This document shows positions 50,026 through 59,500 of a DNA stretch of 64,000 nucleotides, in pieces. The stretch lies in contig OZ007571.1 of NCBI GenBank assembly GCA_963931925.1, positions 13,340,506 through 13,404,505 of the forward strand, read 5' to 3'. Below the pieces are notes generated by a model, which searched no databases, was not told the DNA's origin, and saw nothing but the letters and a program-made list of their open reading frames with translations. Both the position numbers and the translations under genes were made by a program. The stretch comes from Onchidella celtica. Taxonomy: Eukaryota > Mollusca > Gastropoda > Systellommatophora > Onchidiidae. Position 1 is the stretch's first letter, and every line of letters starts with the position of its first letter.

Positions 50026-53000
50026 CAGAGAGAGAGAGAGAGACAGAGAGAGAGAGAGAGAAAGAGAGAGAGAGTGAGAGAGTGAGGTTTGTTACTGTTT
50101 CACTATTAAGCGCTTTGGGTACACTTTGTATTTTAATATACTCCGTTATTATTATTACTTAGCATAATAGTAATACCATAAAATGAAATAGCTTGAATGA
50201 ACATAACGTATGCTTAAATTATCATTTCATAAAGACCGAATGGACAGCAACAGTTAACGAAATATGTGACAAATTTAAGGATTTTATAGGCTGTAAGGGT
50301 ACCATCAGTAATTATGAACTTAAAGAGAATTTTCATAGCTTAACATTGAAAGAGCCATTTCCATTCTCTGTGAAGAACAATGGCCCAGGTCTCAGAGATG
50401 GAGATATAAAAATATGATTTTATAATCGGGCAAGTGTAAAAGACTACCTCTCATGTTTGGAGTTCACGATACTGTCATGATACCATGTCGTGTATATCAC
50501 GTTATCATGGTAAATTTTGGCGAGATCAGAAACGGATATATAATATATAATGTGTAAGAAAAAGTTTTAAGATAAAATACACAAAAAAAAAAAACCATAT
50601 TTAATGCATTCCTTTTTCTAAATAACATTCCTCGCGGTAGTTCTTAAAGTTCATTTAGGATATATACGAGGAAGCTTTTCATGAAATTCTGTTCGTTTGA
50701 ATTTCTTTGCTTAGGGCGCCATTGATTAGGATGAAAATGTTAAGATATGATATAAGACAGACACAAGACAACTACATTTTACAGTCATCACATAGTTTAC
50801 CACTTTACGTCCCTAAACCCTCACAGTTTACTCACCATACTGACATGCTGGGCCAAACCATCCACTCTCACAGTTTGCTTCAGGGCAGCCTTTGGTCTTA
50901 TCACACGACATATTGTCTTGACAGTGACATTTATACTGGCAGTTTGATCCAAACCAACCAAGGGTGCAGGGATTATGTCCTATGATGAAGGCAAACATGA
51001 AAGAGTAACATTATTAACCATTTATCTCAGAGGAAGATTCTGCAGCCATGTAAACAACATACTTTATATATATTGCAAGCAAGGACTACTATATGAAAGG
51101 ACACGCACGGCCGATCTTCTGACTTCGCTAGCGAAGGCCATTGCATTGACCCAGTTTCTGATGAATAGTCTATTTTTAGACCGAACGTAATAGTGCGCTT
51201 TAGCGTAATAATCTAGACTAATAAGATGCGATGAAGTTTATGTCAGTTAAGTAAGTAAACACATTTTCCATACGATTTGTTGGCATTAATTTACTTAGTG
51301 AATATCCAACACGCCAAAACTTTTATTTTTAGGCCTAGATCTAGTACAGAAAGCTTGCCCTCTTTTTCTCCCGGATGTTTACGTTACCGGAACAAGTGCT
51401 TTGGCTGTGTGGGAAAATATAAACATTGAAACAGACATGTGAAACAATGTGATACTGGCTATAGTCAAGATACCAGGTGGACATACTCGGCCTGTGCTGC
51501 CACCAAGTATTTTTAATGTTCCTTCTTCTTGTTTCCAAACACCAAAACCAGCACCACGCGAGCCTAAAGCTGAGGATCAACAGCTGAACTATTTCATCAA
51601 GAAAGACAGAATCACTTCGTTTTCTGAGTTTTCTCCTGACAAAGAGTTGTTAAAAAAGTATGAAAATCTTCTCATATCTGGTCCAGAAGAAAAAGGTGTG
51701 TGTATTTTCATGGTGAAAGATTACAGAGAGAGTTTCTTGTCAATAATTGTTCACAACAAATCTACTTTGTGTTCACCTCTTACTCTTTCTGCTTTCAAGA
51801 ATGGGATTAACGTGCCTTTGGGTAAAATCTTAAGTCCAAACACTGGTCTGTCATTTTACACACAATTCTTTGAGGCTGTGCACTCAGCGATTAACTATGA
51901 CCTTCCTGTGAATGTTGTTGTTAAAAAAGTGGCAACGACCCTTCAACAAGTTCAAGCCTAAGAGTCGCTTGAAACTGCCAAAGGCAAGAAACTCAAATTT
52001 CTTACAAGACAGCTTCAATTCATATATGACAAGGCATTCTCGGTGGCAGATTACTGCTTTGCAATTGAATCTTTCCCTCACTGTAATTACCATCAACTGC
52101 GTGACTTTCTTGTTCTCCCAAGTAGACGAAAGCTGCAGTCTATGATCTCTTCTACAGATGTTGACCAAGTACTGGAGAAAACATTTCAGAAAGCAAAGAA
52201 TGCTCAGCAGAAACATTGTTTTTTGTTAGTCGATGAAGTGAAAATTCGCCAAAGAGTCGCCTTTTCAGGGTGTGTTCTCAATGGCATGTCAAAAAATGAC
52301 CCAGACTCCAAGGCAAGCTCTATGTTATGTGTCATGATGAAATGTTTGCATGGTGGACCTAGTGTTATGGTATCTGTTACCCCTGTTCACAACCTAACAG
52401 CTGCCTACCAATTCACTGTTGTCAAGGAAGCTGTTGCTGTTGTTGAGAAGACAGGTGGGATTGTTTTACTTTTAGGGTCCATGACTGACAATCATAAAAT
52501 CAATCAGCAATACTGCAAATTATTCACAAGAAGAACTGACTTTGAGACTGTACATCCTTTGAATGATCAGCGAGCTTGGTATTTGTTGTACGATTCAGTT
52601 CACTTGCTGAAGTGTTTATTGTCAAGCGAAGTAAAAGACTTCATCCAAGAAGTTTCAAGGGGTTGTTTGACTGTCCCACATGTGTGCACATATGAGTTCG
52701 TAAGGACTGGTTTGTGCTTTGTGAAGAAATCCAAACATGCTGCCACCAAAGACTTGTCAACATTCTTCTCACCATGAACACCTACTGTGGTTTTGGATTA
52801 TTTTCTAAACATCTGCTGCGACGCCTGGCAAAATAAATGTTCTTCTGCATGGGATTCATAATTTGGAAAAGGACCATCAAAGAAATTCAGCTCTGCACCA
52901 GACCTCCATCAAGAAGGGACGGCTCGCTGACTAAATTGGGCTGCAACATGGTGAGTTATTTTTCGTTTCTGTATACAGAGGAACCATTTCTATAAGACTA

Positions 53001-53435
53001 CAGAAATGGTCCTGATTCATGGAATGGGCTATAATTAAGGTGGTTAAAAAAAATCTAATAGAAAAGGTTGATTTCAAGGTCAAATTGCATGTGTTATTAC
53101 ATACTGAGGTCTTATGCCAGAGGTTGTACTGTATGGTATCGTCATTAACTGTGGTAAAACTGCTTTATTTAATGAGATGTTTGGATGCAACATTGGTTAC
53201 AATTGGTTAGTCTTAGGTGTCATAATAAGGCTGTAGGTGTCAATAATCAAATGGCCTTCGCTAGCGAAGTCAGAAGATCGGCCGTGCGCGTCCTTTCATA
53301 TAGTAGTCCTTGATAGCAAGCAAAATGTTGCATTCGCATGAAATTAATAATTTGAGTCATCGTGTTTGTAAACGGAGCAGCGTGTAGGCCTTTGACTATG
53401 AGAAGGTTTATCTGTCTGTCTGTCTGTCATACCCA

Positions 53436-53531
<96 letters not shown>

Positions 53532-56500
53532 GTCTATCTATCTATCTATTTATTCATCTATTCTATTTATCTATCAATTCGATCTAGAAATCTTTCATCT
53601 ACCTATCTATCAATCTATTCTATCTGATCTATCTATCTATCTATTCTATCTATCTATCTATCTAGTACATGTAGCTTGTTTGTCCCAGGGAGCTTTGCAA
53701 CCACACTTTATTTTCAATAGCATTCGAGTCTTGATATTAGTAAAATTTCAATGTTGTCAGTGTGAAGCCACATGACAGGGCTAGTATTTCACTAGTCTCT
53801 TGTCTCCACATTACCTGTACCCTTGCACATCTCTTTCTCCCTCTCTTAACTATAGTATACTCCTGGTTTTATTGTGTTTTGGCAAATTTTTTAGCCCAAT
53901 TCAGTGACAAGTGTATCAACCAATGAAGCTGTTGGTGTTAACTTCTCACCACCCGTTGTCTTCCCTCTAGGCTTACCCCACCCTCTTCCGCCGTGTCATA
54001 TACATTAACACCATTGGCTTCACAATGTAGTTCTGGTGAGTTGTGTCTGTTGAATCAGTCTGGTTTTTGTTGTTGTTGTTTCAATCGAGGAATTTTATGT
54101 CATAGTATACGGAAATGGTATGTGAGTGACTATAAACAAATTTAAGTTACAAAATCAATCACAATCAAATTAAAGTTACAAAATCAATCACGATCACTGC
54201 TGTTTTTCAACACGTTGGCTAGGCTGCGTTAGGCCAACATCGAGTGGTCAGTCCACGCTGCGACGGTAAGATGGGTTTCAATGCGGCCCATTCCGGCTGG
54301 CTTCGCGAAGCAGGGAATGAGAGGGTTGGCGAAGCCACGCGTGGAATCTAGTTCAGTAGTGCATATCTATGGTTTTAACGAGTATAATAATAATAACAGT
54401 AGTACCATGGTGGCAATATGATATTAATATTATGCTTTAAGTTCTTATTTGCTTTGCAAAGACAGTGACCTCAGGTCCTGCCTCCTGAATCACAACGGAA
54501 TCTCACATTTTCTAGTGAATTTACATTTTCCATATCTCATTTTCAGACATTTATATTAGTAGAGTCAGTTAGGGCAAAAATTGTGCATTTGGTGATAAAG
54601 GCAATTAACTTTGCATAGTGATTGCTGGTGGGCTTACGAACAATTGTGGATATAGAACCACCTCAGCAGATGACCTTGACCACCTCAAAATGACCCCTGC
54701 CTTCCTCTAAATTTCTTTGCATATGAATGACATCGGGTCAGGGCTAGAAAAACTAAACGTGTAAAAGAAAGGGGAATTTGTTATTCTTTTTCAAATTCTA
54801 ATAAGTACAGTGTTGCTCCAGAATCCTTTTGTAATGACCATATAACTTTCTATAATGACCCTCAAACTCACCAGTGGTCATTACGACACCAAAGCTGTGA
54901 ATCATTGATGTTTTTCCTGATTCCATATTAAGATTTGAAATTGAAAATGAGCAGTGTATCCTCACATATCCGTTGCTTCTGGCCAAACTGACCACAGGCC
55001 CCGTAACTGACCAGAATGACTATTTTTGACAAACGATAAAATGTGTCATATTGGGGGGGGGGCTAGAAATGTTTTATCAGTATCGTGACGTGTTGAATCT
55101 AATGCTAATAAACAGAACCCTGACCTTTAAAGTAAGTAAAGTCAACATCCAAGTGACCCGTGGTCATTATGGAAACTAACACTTTGACAATCTAAGGACT
55201 CGTTCAAAGAACATCCCCATTCAAATTAGAACCAAAGTAGCTGCAGATTAGAAAAATACAACATACCCATAACGGAATGAGGACCTATAGACTGTCAAGG
55301 ACATGGGCCTGCTAATAGACATTTCCGTTTATTCCGAGGCAGGTAAGAGAGTGATCATGACTGATCCAACTTATGCCATAGAGGAGTCGCATAAAATTGA
55401 AATTGGCAATGACCAGTGAATTGATCAAGGAAATATCCAGAAACATATACTGATCGAAAGTTCCACTGGTCAAGATTGGTTTCACAGGATTTGTAGGAGC
55501 ACCAGTATACAGTCCGGAAAGCTGCCTAGCGTGAGGGGCTGAAAGAGGTCAGCAATACTGACGACGTTGACAGAGACTTCAAAAGACTTCAGCTGGCAGG
55601 ATATGAAACAAGTACAATGACCAAAAAACCTGATGTGCCCCCCCCCCCTTTCCATACGTTGCAAGGAAGTCGAGGGCCGAAACACTTATTTGACAGGGGT
55701 TATCTTCCTTGGAGATCTCTTGTTTTTATTTATTTATTTATTTATTTCGAGATGGCATGTTACAGTTTGGGTCTGACGGTCGAACCTCTTTATTGGTGGG
55801 GGAGTCATTTTTCTTTGCAACAGAATGCTTCTGTGCATGGCAGTGGGACTATCCTACAGCTGCAAAAAGTCTCTGTATCCTTTCCGGTAGCCTCACTTTA
55901 TTAATTAGTTATTGGCAAAACTTTAACATGTCTGGCAGAGGTGTCCTGAACGGGATGAGACGACCTTTGCGCAGAGCTATGGGTCAGGCTTCCTTGTGGA
56001 TCTCCATGGAAACAGGCCGATCTAAACACGCCAAGGTTGAAAAATTAAACAGTTGATCAGTCTGTTCAGTAAGAACATGCCATGGTGGGGTTTATTTCCT
56101 AGACAACTCTTGCCTTTTCTAGCGAAAAAGTGCTCTTTGATGCTACTTTCTTACCTCGGAAGTGCACACACGTGCAGCCACACCAGAAGGCAATTGACAG
56201 ATGTTGAAATATTTGTGTATCAAGATATGAGCTCCAAGCTGCCCAAGCTATTGCCTTGCCTTTTGCTAAGGAAAGAGGAAATGCTGTCTCTGCCAGTGAA
56301 AACGTGAAAGAATAGCGAATATAGTGACGTGACTACTCAGGCATTAACTGTTTGGCTGTTGTATGCACTGGAATGTACTTAAAATCCTTCCCATTGGAAA
56401 ATTAACCCACAATATTTCCAGAGCTATGCAAAGTGGGCAATAGACCAGAATGACAACATCTGTGTGCACAACCGTGATATTTTTCTTACGACTTTCATGT

Positions 56501-59500
56501 AAGGCATTTAAATTAGGCATGAAGCCACATCAACTTGTCAGCTTCTTCCTGCCCACGTAGAAAAAAGGTAGGACTCACGAAATCGCCAGAGATGGCCCAG
56601 ACATTTATCGTTGCAATTATCAGAAGGGGTAGCTGAAGCCCGCCTAATTTCTTGAGCTAGATATCTGAAAAGCTCTGGTCGCTTGTCACAGTTTTCGCAG
56701 TCTTTCCAGTTCCTTGGCCTACTCTATGGAAGTGGGAATGGCTCTCCTTTGGATCCCAGCTTCACGTTCCTCATGGTTCTCAATGTTGATATCGAGATAT
56801 CTGTTGTTGGCAAGCGAGCATGACCTCCCCCCCCCCCCTCTCTCTCTCTCTCTCTCCATATATAATCAAGGGAAATTATGCATACATGTAATTACTTAGT
56901 TACTGCCCTTGGTTAGACCTATACTTAATTACGTAGTAAGGGAAATAATTTACCTCTTATTCGTTGTGTGATTAATTAACACCACCACTTTACCTACACT
57001 ACTTTTCATGTTGCATTACTCTCAGTAGGTCGGTTATACATTAGGTCACCTATTCTAAAGTATGAAAGTGTATGAATGACTTTATCTTTATTGATATTTG
57101 TGACACTCATTATTCTATGCATTATTGTGTACATCTACTACGATACTGTGTATAACTGATGACCTGTAAATATTACCAGAATAAAGCTGCTTATCTTCCC
57201 GGCTACAACTGACCTCTGTTTGTTTGTTATCACTACATTTAACATATGTCAAACGTGATATCCATCCGAGCAACCGAAACTCCTCATCTTTTTTTTTTTT
57301 TTATCTTAGATATTATGATATAGTGACATACTTTGAACAATCAATGTATATGAATGCTGTGCTGCCTGTCGATGAGAACATCTGAACAATGGCTGAACTA
57401 TTTGCAGTCAGGCAATTCATATTTGGTGTTCCTTCACTTGGTGGAATTTTTATCTGGCAGACACGACAGCAGATTGGACTTTTTGTCACACTTTAGCATG
57501 AATGCTTCAGCTGCTGAGGATGGGGGTCACGCTTGATTTTTGTGAGAAAAAAAATTAACCCAGACGCACCTGAACTCTGGCATGTAATTATAACGCTGAG
57601 AAAAAAAAGGGCCGCAGTTTGCTGTGCTTTAGCTCCAGCATTACTTGGCGCCCCGCTTGTTCCCCAAGAGCTGAAGATATTTCTGTTTAAGCGGTACTCA
57701 GATATATTTATATTCTGTGATTTTATTATCTCATCAACACATTGATTATCATGCTGCCTTCCTTTTCCTTTCAGTGTTCTTACATATTTTTTTTTTACCA
57801 CATGGGATTGTGCCACGCCAAGGCGTTAGTAGAGATGTTAATGAGGTCTTGATTTGCTGTTTCTAAACATGGGTTTCTGAGTGCTTCGAACACATCCAAG
57901 AGTAACAAAATGAAACTTCTGCTTGGCTTCATGTTGATCTTCACTCTTCTATGGAATTTTAACTGGACGATTTGTGCTAAATCTTTTTGTGGTGAGTTCC
58001 AACAATAAATCACTTCTTATAATTTCGATGCAATGCGGAAAACATATGGATAGCACATTTTCAATCATTCTAGACAACCTAGAGGGAAATCTTCAATATT
58101 TTCTTGGTTTGTATCGAAATATCAGCGTCATGACATGACAAAGCAATAAATTTGACCCCCTTCAAAGTGTACAAACTCAAAATTACACCATATATTTATC
58201 ATCGTGAAAGCTTCGTTACGAAATGAAAACGATCCCCATTTGTCACTGAATATCGAACTAAGTGGCACGTTCGTCGGCGATTTTATAAGGATAGTTTTTC
58301 CATCATATGCTGAAGAACCTTTCTATAAGTCTATCCACAGGAAGTTAAATTCGATGCTAACGAAGTAATATGACACAGCATTGCATTCACCCTGTCTTTC
58401 TTGGCTGAAATATTATCGAGAACTAATTCCACTAGAAACTAGATGCATACCGAAGCCTGATAGTACTTTACTCTGCAGTCTAACGTCAAGAGCGGAAAAG
58501 TGCCGGCTAGGTCTGGGAGCTTATTATTTTGTGTTTTATTTCAAAGCGGTTCCATTTCTTAATCTCTTCAAACGGAATGGAAATGGAAGGGGGTGAAGCA
58601 TTGGAGGAACCTTTAAATCATTGTTAAACTATGTAACCGTGTTCGAATGGAGAGGGGTGAGGGGGGAATGTGTATTAGGCCTATTACATATTACACAATG
58701 AAATGAGAAACAATCCATTGACAAAGATACCATCTGCCCAAAACCTGCAGTGTTACAACGCCATTGAGATCCAGACTTGAATGCTCCAGATCAGTAGATT
58801 AAACAAACTCTGGCCAAAACGAAACATTTCCACCATTGGAAACAAACAAGAAAAAAATGTAAAATAAATTTTAAAAAGGGAAACGGAACAATTCTTCAAG
58901 ATTTTTTGTGTACAGTTTTTGTTGTTGTTTTAAAACGCGGCTTTGTGACCTATACCCCCGCACCCCCCCCCACCCCCGCCCCCCTTACACATATGCATTT
59001 TAGCCTTATCACAAACCCTGCAGGGTGTGGGCGGGGGGGGGGGGGATAATTATGTCCAGGTTTCCTGTTCTTTGGTGTATAAAATACTACGGTACAAAAT
59101 GAGACGATGCCGGTTAATTATAAAAATCGAAACAAATCTGTAAAACAAAAAAGGAAAGAAAACACTGGCTATTGCCGACATCGTACTGAATTGGTTGCAC
59201 AATACAAGTATCAAATGTTGCTATGGTGTACATTTTTATATAGCGGCTTGAGTGAGTTTACTTCACACAGGCTTTTTCTTCTTTTAATGAATGTTAACAG
59301 CTCAAACATTGTTGTTGTGTAATGTTTATGCACCCATCATCATCGAAAAAAATGACAATTATATTGTAATTGTATCTGGAAACATGAATAACAAAAAATA
59401 GTATGTAAACTATGAAAATACAGACACGCAATTTGATTTCAGTACGGTTGTTGGCTCTAAAAACACAAAAATATGCGTCCACATTATTATTTCTTTAAAA

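Noticed and set aside
50193..50417. 74-codon plus-strand frame with ordinary composition
   Set aside because: Adjacent to LINE debris, no motif and no conserved context; not enough to call a gene.
55709..56307. Plus-strand frames of 84-115 codons in intron 1
   Set aside because: No family motif, interrupted by stops when extended, and no splice sites convincing enough to call exons.
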